Positions 56,387-64,000 of a stretch of 64,000 nucleotides of DNA are shown piece after piece. Origin of the DNA: JANXQG01 sp963804375 (GTDB lineage: Bacteria; Planctomycetota; Planctomycetia; Pirellulales; Thermoguttaceae); assembly GCA_963804375.1 (NCBI GenBank), contig CAWDQE010000006.1:62001-126000 (forward strand), given 5' to 3'. Within the stretch, counting starts at the first letter, position 1. Every line of letters begins with the position of its first letter. The notes beneath the pieces were generated by a model. That model was not told the origin of the DNA, searched no databases, and saw only the letters and a program-made list of their open reading frames with translations. Position numbers and translations under genes: made by a program.

Positions 56387-59300
56387 TACCTTCCTTGTCA
56401 GCAACTACGACAGCAACACCATCGAGGAATATTCTTCCACCGGCGTCGATCTCGGCCTGTTCGCCAGCACGGGCCTGAGCCAGCCCCAGGGCATGGCCTT
56501 TGATAGCAGCGGCAATCTCTACGTGGCGAACTGGGGAAGCAGCACGATTGAGAAATTCTCCGCGACCGGCGCCAACCTCGGCGTGTTCGCCAGCACGGGC
56601 ATGAATGACCCCTGCGGGATTGCCTTTGACAGCAGCGGCAATCTCTACGTGGCGAACTGGGGCAGCAGTACTATTGAGAAATTCTCCCCGGCCGGGACGG
56701 ACCTGGGTGTTTTTGCCAGTTCGGGGTTGGACCAGCCGGCGGGCATTGGCTTTGATAGCAGTGGCAATCTCTACGCGGTGAATTGGGGCAACGCGACCGT
56801 GGAGAAATTCGCCGCCAGTGGAGGCGCCGGTTCCGCCTTCGCCAGTTCAGCGGGCTTGTACCACCCGGCCGGCCTCGCGTTTGACAGCGGCGGCAATCTC
56901 TACGTGGCGAGCTACTGGGGCACCACGATTGAAAAATTCTCGTCCACCGGCGCCGACCTCGGCGTCTTCGCCTCAGGCCTGGCTGGGCCTGACGGTCTGG
57001 CCTTTGGCAGCGACGGCTCCCTTTACGAGGCGGACTCGGGCACGAACACGCTCAAGAAAATTGGTGTGAACGGGAGCGTCTCGGTGTTCGCCAGTTCCGG
57101 CATGAACGATCCGGATTTCGTCGCGGTCCAAGGTCCCGCGATCGTAAAGCCCTGCTGGGCTGCGGCCGTGAGCGGCCGTTGGAGCAACGCGGCCAATTGG
57201 ACGGGAGGAGTGCCCAACGCCATCGGCGCGGCGGCCGTCTTCACTGTCTCGACCACGGCCGCACTGACGATCACGCTCGACGCGCCGCAGACCGTCGGCT
57301 CACTGCTGTTCGGCAATTCGGCCGCGGCAAACGTCGGTTACACCCTCAGCGGCACGGGAAGCAACGTGTTGACCCTAGACAATGGGGGCAACGGCGCGAC
57401 GATCACGGTGATCAACGGCACGCATGTCATCACTGCGCCGGTCCTCTTGAACGATAACCTCACGGTGAGCAACGCCGGCTCGCTGACCATCAGCGGCGCG
57501 ATCGCCAATCGATCCAACGGCCCCATGGGCATCACCCTCTCCGGCGGCCCGCTGGTGCTCGCGGGCGGCAACACCTACAGCGGCAACACGACGATCAGCA
57601 GCGGGACCCTGACCCTGGCCCATCCCCTGGCGGTACAAAACAGCACCGTCAACCTGGGCTCGGGCGGTGCTTTGTGCTTCGCCGCGGGAAACACCAACTG
57701 CACCCTGGGCGGGCTGGCGGGTGCCGGCGGCCTTGCCTTGGCGACCGCGGCCTCCCAGCCCGTCACTCTCAGCGTGGGCAACAACAACCAGAGCACGACC
57801 TATAGCGGGAATTTGAGCGGCGCGGGCGGCCTAGCCAAGCAGGGCGCCGGCATCTTGACGCTGACCGCCCCCAATACGTACAACGGCGCGACCGTCATCA
57901 GCGGCGGCGTGCTCCAACTGCGAGCGCCTGTCGCCGGCGGCGGCATCGGCATCCATTTTGTAGGCAACGGAAGCTCCGTCACCGGTGCGGCGGGAGTCGT
58001 GGCTATGAGCAACTGGAACAACGAGTCCGGATACAGTTTTAGCGGAAGCACGCTTGCCAACAGCAGCGGCCAGAACAGCGGGGCGACGTTCTCCCTCAAT
58101 GGCGCCACCAGTGTCTGGAGTACCGGCAGCGCCAACCAAGTCTTGAACGGCTATGTTTACGTTGCCGGGAACAGCATGACGTTCACAGCGAGCAACATTC
58201 CCTACGCCAAATACAGCCTTTATGCCTACGTTGGCGACTCCAGCACTGGGAATCAAGAAATGGCGACCATCAATGGCACAAGCTACTACTACTCAACCGA
58301 GGGTGGCGCGCCCACCACCTACACGCCAATCACCAGCAGAAGCTCGTCGAACTATCAATCGGGCAACTACATCGAAGTTGACGGGCTGACCGGCAGCAGC
58401 CAGACGGTGACCGTTGCCGGGACCACCCAGACATTCGGCGGACTGTGCGGCGTTGAGATCGTCAACACGGCATCCGGCGGCGGTGTCAACCTCTTGCCCG
58501 CCGCCACGTCCTTGTCGATCGCCGTGGGCGCGACGCTGGACCTCGGCGGCGGCAGCCAGCAGATCGCCTCGCTCTCGAACAAGACGCCCGGCAGTGGCGG
58601 AAGCGTTATCAACAGCGGTGCGGCCGCGTCGGTCTTGACAATCAGCCCGACCGGCGGTTCGACCACTTTCAGCGGGATGATCCAAGGGGGCGGTACGCTG
58701 GGCACGATCGGCCTGGTGATCAGCGGCAGCGGCACGCAAGTTCTTGCCGGCAGCAACAGCTACACCGGCGGCACGGCCGTCAACCTTGGCATCCTCCAGG
58801 CCGCCGGGACTGCATCGCTGCCCGGCTACTCGACCGCAGGAAAACTCACCGTGGCTGGTGGCGGCGTGCTCGCAGTCAGCGCAGGCAGCAGCGGCTGGAC
58901 ATCGGCGAACATCGCCTCGCTGCTGGCAGGCAATGGTAGCCATTTCGCCGCCGGTTCGGCGCTGGGCATCGATACGACCGCCGGCAACTTCTCTTACGGC
59001 TCGAATATCGCCGGCAGCATGGGACTAACGAAGCTGGGTGTCAATTCACTGAGCCTGACCGGCTCGAACACCTACGCCGGCCCAACCACCGTCAACCAAG
59101 GTGAACTCATTGTCAACGGTTCGCTTGTCAGCCCGGTCACCGTCAACAACGGCGGCACCTTGGGCGGCTCGGGCACGCTCAGCAGCGTTTCGGTCAGCCC
59201 CAGCGGCGCCATTGCTCCAGGCGGTCCACTGGGAGCCCTCACTCTCAGCGGCAGCCTGATCCTATCTTCGGGGGCGCTACTCGATTACGACCTCGACACG

Positions 59301-59624
59301 CCGCTGACCAGAAGCATGATCTCGTGCGGCAACTTGTCGGCCAATACTCCGCTTCAGCTATCCAACTTCGGTTTCAGTTGGACCTCGAATTTCGGCCCGG
59401 GCACTTACGACCTGATCCAGTCCAATACGGCGATTCCCACAGGCATGTTGGGGAGCAGCACCAGCGGTACGATCGACGGCTACCCGGCGAACCTCGCCGT
59501 GGAAGGCAACAACCTGGTGCTCAATGTCGTGCCGGAGCCGGGGACGCTGGTGCTGCTGGGCGCCGCGGTAGTTGGGCTACTGGGCTGGGGTTGGCGGCAG
59601 AGGAACTTGAAGAGGAGGTTCTGA
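56304..59624 (+). CDS. NHL-propeller/autotransporter-strand PEP-CTERM protein
   Basis: Start ATG 56304 after GAGAAAGGACAACCAAC; signal peptide PGLAVLIGFFYASGLADA. Residues 30-280 are six or so NHL-type blades (GMAFDSSGNLYVANWGSSTI, EKFSATGANLGVFASTGMND). Residues 290-1060 are autotransporter-associated strand repeats (GNTYSGNTTISSGTLTLAHP; PNTYNGATVISGGVLQLRAP; SNTYAGPTTVNQGELIVNGS) with an inserted domain near 550-700. The end is VVPEPGTLVLLGAAVVGLLG, then basic residues. It is a large surface protein sorted by exosortase. Confidence 0.88.
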   Translation: MKTSSRAFRPGLAVLIGFFYASGLADADTFLVSNYDSNTIEEYSSTGVDLGLFASTGLSQPQGMAFDSSGNLYVANWGSSTIEKFSATGANLGVFASTGMNDPCGIAFDSSGNLYVANWGSSTIEKFSPAGTDLGVFASSGLDQPAGIGFDSSGNLYAVNWGNATVEKFAASGGAGSAFASSAGLYHPAGLAFDSGGNLYVASYWGTTIEKFSSTGADLGVFASGLAGPDGLAFGSDGSLYEADSGTNTLKKIGVNGSVSVFASSGMNDPDFVAVQGPAIVKPCWAAAVSGRWSNAANWTGGVPNAIGAAAVFTVSTTAALTITLDAPQTVGSLLFGNSAAANVGYTLSGTGSNVLTLDNGGNGATITVINGTHVITAPVLLNDNLTVSNAGSLTISGAIANRSNGPMGITLSGGPLVLAGGNTYSGNTTISSGTLTLAHPLAVQNSTVNLGSGGALCFAAGNTNCTLGGLAGAGGLALATAASQPVTLSVGNNNQSTTYSGNLSGAGGLAKQGAGILTLTAPNTYNGATVISGGVLQLRAPVAGGGIGIHFVGNGSSVTGAAGVVAMSNWNNESGYSFSGSTLANSSGQNSGATFSLNGATSVWSTGSANQVLNGYVYVAGNSMTFTASNIPYAKYSLYAYVGDSSTGNQEMATINGTSYYYSTEGGAPTTYTPITSRSSSNYQSGNYIEVDGLTGSSQTVTVAGTTQTFGGLCGVEIVNTASGGGVNLLPAATSLSIAVGATLDLGGGSQQIASLSNKTPGSGGSVINSGAAASVLTISPTGGSTTFSGMIQGGGTLGTIGLVISGSGTQVLAGSNSYTGGTAVNLGILQAAGTASLPGYSTAGKLTVAGGGVLAVSAGSSGWTSANIASLLAGNGSHFAAGSALGIDTTAGNFSYGSNIAGSMGLTKLGVNSLSLTGSNTYAGPTTVNQGELIVNGSLVSPVTVNNGGTLGGSGTLSSVSVSPSGAIAPGGPLGALTLSGSLILSSGALLDYDLDTPLTRSMISCGNLSANTPLQLSNFGFSWTSNFGPGTYDLIQSNTAIPTGMLGSSTSGTIDGYPANLAVEGNNLVLNVVPEPGTLVLLGAAVVGLLGWGWRQRNLKRRF

Positions 59625-59713
59625 CAGAAAGCTGGGGGACAGAAAAATACATTTTCCTGTCCCCTCATTTTCCTGTCATCATCGCCGGATTTACAGGCTC
59701 GAGAAGATTTCAG

Positions 59714-60040
59714 ATGAGACGTGTGATTACTGCTTCGGGTGGTTCTCGTTTTTGTCGAAAGTGGAAGTGGTGTACTTGGGTCGTTTCGGTCGGCACGCTT
59801 GTTCTGCTGGCGCTGCATTCAAGGGCGGCTAATGCCCAGACCCTTACGACCCTCTGCTCATTCAACGGCAGCAATGGAGGATATTCCTTTGCCGATTTGA
59901 CGCTCAGCGGCTCGATGCTTTATGGCACGACCTACTCCGGCGGTGACCTGTCGTTGAACGGGGGCTACGGCTATGGCACGGTATTCAGCATCGCCACCAG
60001 CGGCGGTACCCCCACGGTGGCCTGCGCAAAATCGGTCGTT
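59714..60040 (+). pseudogene. TIGR03803-repeat PEP-CTERM protein, 5' part, broken
   Basis: A signal segment (VVSVGTLVLLALHSRAANAQ) is followed by the repeat TLTTLCSFNGSNGGYSFADL, TLSGSMLYGTTYSGGD, FSIATSGGTPTV. After GGTPTV the reading turns into REP-cluster sequence. The same phrase resumes at 60421 (ATPTVLASFNGSKSNGPFAL), so a segment of about 400 bases separates the two. Confidence 0.7.
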
Positions 60041-60105
60041 TCTGCGGTTAACCAAAGTGGGTTTGAGGGTCGTTTCTGTTTCGCTACTCCGCATGGCGGA
60101 TGCCC

Positions 60106-60313
60106 CGTCGCGTAGCGACGACTGACGGTAGCCGTGGGTTTTAACCCACGGTCCACGGATCGCAGAGGACCCGTTTCGTCGCGTAGCGACGATTGAACGC
60201 GGTCGTGGGCGCTGGCGTGCCTTTCAGGCGTCGCTACGCGACGCGAGGAGTTTGCGCGGGTAGCCTACCGTGGGTTGAAACCCACGGCTACCGTCAATGG
60301 TCGCTACGCGACC
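60106..60313. repeat. Cluster of REP-like palindromes
   Basis: Six palindromes occur in 210 bases: CGTCGCGTAGCGACG (60106, 60178), CGTCGCTACGCGACG (60229), CCGTGGGTTTTAACCCACGG (60132), CCGTGGGTTGAAACCCACGG (60268), GGTCGCTACGCGACC (60299). The same pair types occur at 42921-42966 and 43757-43803. Confidence 0.8.
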
Positions 60314-60414
60314 GGAATACGGCACTTGCTGCCCCTTTAGCGCATGCTCGCCTAATCGCATCGAGGAACAAAACCGGCATAAGGTCCAGGGCGAGCATAA
60401 TGCCGATTTCGCGC

Positions 60415-61003
60415 GGGCCACCCCCACGGTACTGGCCTCATTTAACGGCAGCAAGAGCAATGGTCCCTTTGCTTTGCCAACGGCAGCGGCACGCTGGACC
60501 TGAACTTCCGCACACTCCAGGTAGGTAGCGGCACGCAAAGCCTGCAATTCGAGATTCAGAACCTGCCCGCTGCGTACCGCGCGGGCTTGGCCCTGAACTC
60601 GATTACGACAGTCTCTGATCCGCTGCGTGTCTTCAGCACCGACGTGACGACCTTCACCGACCTGGCCCCCGGCGCGACGAGCAATCTGTTCGACATGTAC
60701 CTCGATACATCGCAACTGGGCACATTCTCCGGTCAGTTTCAATTCAATCTGTCGGACGAACAAGACCTCAGCGGCTGGGCCGGACAGCAAACGCTGACGC
60801 TCAACGTGACTGCGCAGGTCGTGCCGGAGCCCTCAACATTGGCCCTCCTTGGCGGCGCCATCGTACTGCTGGGCTACGCTTGGCGGCGACGGGCCACCGG
60901 AAGAACTGGCAAGCCCGCAGCCCTAGACCACCCGTTGACGGCGCTTGCTGCCGTCCCTGACGATAAGCCGTCCGGCTGTCTCGCCGTTGTGCTGCGTCAA
61001 TGA
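60415..61003 (+). pseudogene. TIGR03803/choice-of-anchor PEP-CTERM protein, 3' part
   Basis: It starts with the repeat scrap TVLASFNGSKSNGPFALP, then in another frame NGSGTLDLNFRTLQVGSGTQ, a beta domain (VSDPLRVFSTDVTTFTDLAP) and VVPEPSTLALLGGAIVLLGY, AWRRR. An extra 40-residue tail follows the anchor. There is no start of its own. Confidence 0.7.
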
Positions 61004-61004
61004 C

Positions 61005-61304
61005 CTACCCGGCTGCTGTCATCGATCCTGTCGCAATGCTGGGGCCTTGGCAGGACTGATAGGGGACTTTGGCGTTGACACCCGTAACCCGAAGCAAATG
61101 CTCGATTTCGTCGGGCGGAAGTCCTCGCTCCGCCAACTCGCGGACCAGGTTGATCGCCAACTCGCGCTCCCGGTATCCCCGAATGCTCCGCGCGAGGATT
61201 GCGGTCACTACGCATACCAGTACCGTGCCAAACGCAAGTACGACAGCGATCAGCGCGAAATGTCGCCCGGATTGGCTCTTGAAAGAAACTCGCTCATCTC
61301 TCAT
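61005..61304 (-). CDS. Small membrane protein, island type
   Basis: ATG 61304 follows AGAAAGGC. The 99-residue protein has one membrane helix (HFALIAVVLAFGTVLVCVVT) and a cytoplasmic helix RERELAINLVRELAERGLPP, DEIEHLLRV. The function is unknown. It lies downstream of the DUF4230 gene on the same strand. Confidence 0.6.
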   Translation of the reverse strand: MRDERVSFKSQSGRHFALIAVVLAFGTVLVCVVTAILARSIRGYRERELAINLVRELAERGLPPDEIEHLLRVTGVNAKVPYQSCQGPSIATGSMTAAG

Positions 61305-61383
61305 GCCTTTCTTGAGAAAACGTGTGGACAGACGGCGTTCAGTATAGCATTCGTTCGTCAGCACGATAAATTGGATTAGCCGT

Positions 61384-61764
61384 TCACCCCTTCGCGCGTA
61401 TTCCTGATCGGATCGCGTGGTCAACACGGGCTTGAAGAATCTCGGGCGGGGGCAATCGGATCGTGGCACGTCGGGCAGATTCGTCCTTGTCGATGACGGC
61501 TGCCTTGCCCAGGGGCACCGCGATCAAGGCGTCGCCGCGAATCAGCCAAGCGCCGCGGCATCCGTCGCCTTCCCCGGTGAGAACGTCCGCGACGTACACA
61601 CGACTGGTCACGAGACTGGAGAGGCGTTCGAGCCGTTCGATGGTGGGCCCGGAAGAGCATACGACGATCGGCGGCGGCTTCTCGACACAAAACTGACGCA
61701 TGCAAATGAGCAGGCCGACAAATACGGCGAGCAGCCCCACTGCGAGGATGATGCTGGTCTTCAC
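61384..61764 (-). CDS. DUF4230-type protein, C-terminally shortened
   Basis: Matches 32871-33455: anchor SIILAVGLLAVFVGLLI, TIERLERLSSLVTSRVYVAD, GAWLIRGDALIAVPLGKAAV, IRLPPPEILQARVDHAIRSG. It ends at 126 residues, about 70 short of its paralogue, losing the C-terminal helix. The start overlaps the upstream gene by four bases. Confidence 0.72.
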   Translation of the reverse strand: MKTSIILAVGLLAVFVGLLICMRQFCVEKPPPIVVCSSGPTIERLERLSSLVTSRVYVADVLTGEGDGCRGAWLIRGDALIAVPLGKAAVIDKDESARRATIRLPPPEILQARVDHAIRSGIRAKG

Positions 61765-62135
61765 GAGGCCTCCTTCGGTTTAGGATCAGGCGGTAGAGTG
61801 ATTTCGGATTGGAAGCCGGTCTCAGGGGCGGACCATTGCAGCCGGCGAGGCTTCGGCGCGTCAGCCTGCTTGGAGCAGCCGACGCAGACCATAGTGGCGG
61901 CTGCGAGAGCGAGGACGATTCGAAGAGAGTGTGGCATAATGTTCAGGGTGTAGACGAGAAGAAGAATATCTGGCAGGAGCACGACGACCAGCAGCAAGGC
62001 AACCGCTGCAAACAGCATGGCGGTCGTCATGGTCTCCTTTCGAGGAAGGAAACGGGCCAGGCGCTGGCGAAACTGCCAGGCGAAAATGATCGAAGTGACG
62101 AGAATCGAGGCAAACAACGTGATGGTGATGATCAT
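61761..62135 (-). CDS. Membrane protein/lipoprotein preceding DUF4230
   Basis: One open frame of 124 residues from ATG 62135 (AAAGGACAAAGCC upstream) encodes two membrane helices (TLFASILVTSIIFAWQF; MLFAAVALLLVVVLLPDILL) and then a lipoprotein-like signal, MPHSLRIVLALAAATMVCVG, C, with tail PRRLQWSAPETGFQSEITLP. Either it is one three-helix protein, or a lipoprotein starts separately at ATG 61937, or an ancient stop between two genes was lost. Confidence 0.55.
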   Translation of the reverse strand: MIITITLFASILVTSIIFAWQFRQRLARFLPRKETMTTAMLFAAVALLLVVVLLPDILLLVYTLNIMPHSLRIVLALAAATMVCVGCSKQADAPKPRRLQWSAPETGFQSEITLPPDPKPKEAS

Positions 62136-62208
62136 GGCTTTGTCCTTTGGTTGGAACGGTTGGAACGGGGGCTAACGAAGCCGCAACGGTACGGGGAATG
62201 GCACGGTA

Positions 62209-62233
62209 GGCAGCCCTGACGAGCAGGGCTGCC
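62209..62233 (-). promoter_or_regulatory. Leader hairpin, GGCAGCCCTG/CAGGGCTGCC
   Basis: Perfect ten-base arms lie upstream of the 62135 gene on the minus strand. Position and loop size are like 33668-33699; the arm sequences differ by paired changes. Confidence 0.6.
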
Positions 62234-62335
62234 GCAAGGAACGATTGAAGAAGCCCAGCCCCGGCGCTCGGAGGAAATGAAGCAGCCGGGACTGGGCCGT
62301 GGGGCTTGGCGTGAGTGCCAGCCAGAGATGAGAGA

Positions 62336-62968
62336 TCAGGCCGCGGTGGCAGCAGCAGGGTCAGGGTCATCGCCGATAAAGGCACGCCAGTTGGCGGCAA
62401 GTTCCTTGCGAAGCTGGCTGATGCGGCCGGCGCTCACGCGGAACTTTCGAGCCGCGGCTTTCGTCGTTTCGCCCTGAGCGAGGAACTCGGCGACGCGGCG
62501 ATCACGGCGCTTCAGCGATGCCAACCAGTCGCTGAAATCCAACTTCGTCTGCACGATCGCGGCGGCGGCGGCTCGGCGATCCTCAACGAGCACTTCGCAC
62601 CATTGCCTATCGTCGTCTTTGTCGCGGCGGTCCAGTCGGTCGACAACAAGGTTCTTTAGCCGCTGACAACACTCCGAAGAGATGTCGAGGCAATTGAGGT
62701 GCCCGCCGACACGCCTGCCATCGCGAGCTTGCTTGATTCCGAAGGTGGCCAGCGGCGCGGCGTATGCGATGCTGGTCTTCTTGCGTTTGACCAGGCGGAC
62801 GAATCTCTGTAAGGCATTGCAGACGACCTCTTGAACGGCTTCGGCCCTGGCTTCGGGCTTGAGATGCCTGAAGGCAATTCGGACGCGGGTGACGATCTGG
62901 GGCAGTAGGGCCAGGAACTGGCGGTGCAAGCGGCGACGGGGAGCGGGAGAAGGGGATGCGCAAACCAT
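62336..62968 (-). CDS. Island HTH protein (sigma region 4-like), copy 3
   Basis: The 210-residue intact protein is closest to copy 2: QFLALLPQIVTRVRIAFRHL, AVQEVVCNALQRFVRLVKRK, GIKQARDGRRVGGHLNCLDI, VDRLDRRDKDDDRQWCEVLV, and helix-turn-helix KAAARKFRVSAGRISQLRKE. A hairpin GGCCACC/GGTGGCC (62990-63016) is 20 bases upstream of ATG 62968. The small changes against copy 2 are mostly conservative, which suggests both copies are under selection. Confidence 0.8.
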   Translation of the reverse strand: MVCASPSPAPRRRLHRQFLALLPQIVTRVRIAFRHLKPEARAEAVQEVVCNALQRFVRLVKRKKTSIAYAAPLATFGIKQARDGRRVGGHLNCLDISSECCQRLKNLVVDRLDRRDKDDDRQWCEVLVEDRRAAAAAIVQTKLDFSDWLASLKRRDRRVAEFLAQGETTKAAARKFRVSAGRISQLRKELAANWRAFIGDDPDPAAATAA

Positions 62969-63601
62969 TGGGGTGACCTTTCAGGATGCGGCCACCCCGT
63001 ACGGCCGGAGGTGGCCTTGGGGATGGAGATTCGCCGTCGAACGCGAAAAAAAGCGCCGGGAGGGCGCATTGGATAACGGCTAAGAAGGGCTTGCAGGTTA
63101 GAATGCCGCGGAAGATGGCCGGCGTTAACGCTACAGGCCGGTAGTGTGCCCTTTCAGAGTTGCAGGCGAGAGTGAGACGGCCGAAACGCATTGCGTCTTG
63201 GGGGTGACCTCGCTCGCACCGTCGTGTGAAACAGAGTGCCACCGACGTGGGGGTCGGGGTGGTTAGCAGAACGTTCGGCAATAGGAACCAAGGGACCATG
63301 ATCCCAGAAACGGTGGACATTCCGCACATCGTGAATTGGGGTCTGCCATCACATACCCAATGGTTAGACATAACACAATGGGTGTATAAATCCACCGGGT
63401 AGCGTTCGAGCCCCTCCTTCAGCACCCGTTCAAGAGCCGCAGACTGTGCCGAACGGCGGCCTGACCCCACTCTTCCCGGAGGACGGAGGACAGGACGGGG
63501 CATGGCGGGCAGTTTCAGGGCGCGGTAGAATCCAAATCGTGGAGAGTTGCTTCTTTCAATTCTCGTCGAGATGGAGCGATCAAACCAGAGGAGGTGATGG
63601 G
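62969..63601. other. Gene-free region with a REP-transposase scrap
   Basis: At 63350-63440 the minus strand encodes LKEGLERYPVDLYTHCVMSN, HWV, the conserved H-x-x-x-C-x-M-x-N-H-W region of REP-associated Y1 transposases (expected HH-type motif, here altered). No complete gene was found. The hairpin of the HTH leader is at its left end. Confidence 0.55.
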
Positions 63602-63910
63602 GTGCCTGCAAGTGATTTTAGCCTATGGGTCCCGGCGATTACCTGCTTAGTGTTGTTGTTTGGCGTCGCGTTGTATTTGCAGTCCAAAGGGCTGCAAGAC
63701 CCGGCAGCGATGGTGGCAAAGTCGCCGCGACTGACGGGCGTGGTATTTATCCTGTTGGTCGGCCTTATCACGTCGGCACTTTTTGCGTCGCAGTATAAGG
63801 GTGCGAAGGATGGAGGTTCGTTCATGGTCCCTGAGAAAGCGATCGGACTGGGTGTTGCTATTTCGATCCTCGGAATCGTGATGGTCATCTTGGGACCGCG
63901 CGCGAACTGA
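63602..63910 (+). CDS. Small membrane protein, three helices
   Basis: GAGGAGGTGAT precedes GTG 63602. The 102-residue product has helices LWVPAITCLVLLFGVALYLQ, LTGVVFILLVGLITSALFAS and AIGLGVAISILGIVMVILGP. No family was recognised. It is the last gene in the window. Confidence 0.65.
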   Translation: MPASDFSLWVPAITCLVLLFGVALYLQSKGLQDPAAMVAKSPRLTGVVFILLVGLITSALFASQYKGAKDGGSFMVPEKAIGLGVAISILGIVMVILGPRAN

Positions 63911-64000
63911 TCCTTCCCCTCGGCCCGGAGTTTCGCCGACTGACGTTTCCGCAAGCGGTGTTCCTCGCGGCATTTCTTTCAATCGTATTGGGTGCGTTCT

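Noticed and set aside
1..64000. tRNA or rRNA genes
   Set aside because: Scanning for T-arm strings such as GGTTCGAATCC and for rRNA landmarks gave nothing with cloverleaf context; GGGTTCGAATTT at 48660 lies inside a protein gene.

Overview
The window looks like a piece of a planctomycete chromosome. The evidence is a LEPR-XLL surface protein, several PEP-CTERM proteins, an NHL-propeller/autotransporter-strand protein, secreted glycoside-hydrolase-like and sulfatase-modifying-type proteins, high GC, low coding density, and many broken paralogous small genes. No rRNA, tRNA or CRISPR array was seen. Many genes carry single-base frameshifts, some at G/C homopolymers, so assembly error and real decay cannot always be told apart.

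Layout. 1-13.1 kb is a transposon graveyard: an intact IS630 element splitting a secreted-protein gene, a truncated IS701-type element inside a degraded three-gene locus (called A-B-C here), an IS1634 element with visible inverted repeats, a frameshifted DDE transposase, and a decayed group II intron joined to an IS66 remnant. 13.4-20.3 kb (minus strand) is a compact gene set that resembles an undescribed RiPP pathway: two PqqD-like genes, a 56-residue Cys-containing peptide with a YxxP motif and C-terminal Ser, a radical SAM/SPASM protein, an HPr-kinase-like protein, a SipW-like signal peptidase, an exporter-type ABC protein and nucleotidyltransferase genes. 20.4-29 kb is a mosaic of fragments (recombinase, lipoprotein, HNH, PEP-CTERM) with a good c-di-GMP-I riboswitch, a MazF toxin-antitoxin pair, an HNH gene and an Rpn-like nuclease gene. 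The last two, and one decayed relative, share a repeated leader.

29.6-35 kb carries an island of small genes (HTH protein, RecB-like Fe-S nuclease, DUF4230, lipoprotein) with hairpin leaders. A related, shorter island lies at 61-63 kb. 35.6-38 kb holds four copies of a repeated leader, one of which can hide a Shine-Dalgarno site in a hairpin. 38.4-41 kb is the better preserved A-B-C locus. 41.9-44.1 kb is a decayed, internally duplicated toxin-antitoxin patch with REP-like palindromes.

44.1-51.7 kb encodes secreted carbohydrate-active proteins: a GH-like/SUMF1 fusion, a GH43-like propeller and a pectate-lyase-fold protein, plus a LEPR-XLL protein. 52.0-54.6 kb is an oxidative-stress operon (rubrerythrin, rubredoxin/NADH-rubredoxin oxidoreductase-like, OsmC-like). 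55.4-61 kb carries PEP-CTERM proteins, one broken next to a REP cluster. The window ends with the second island and a small membrane protein.
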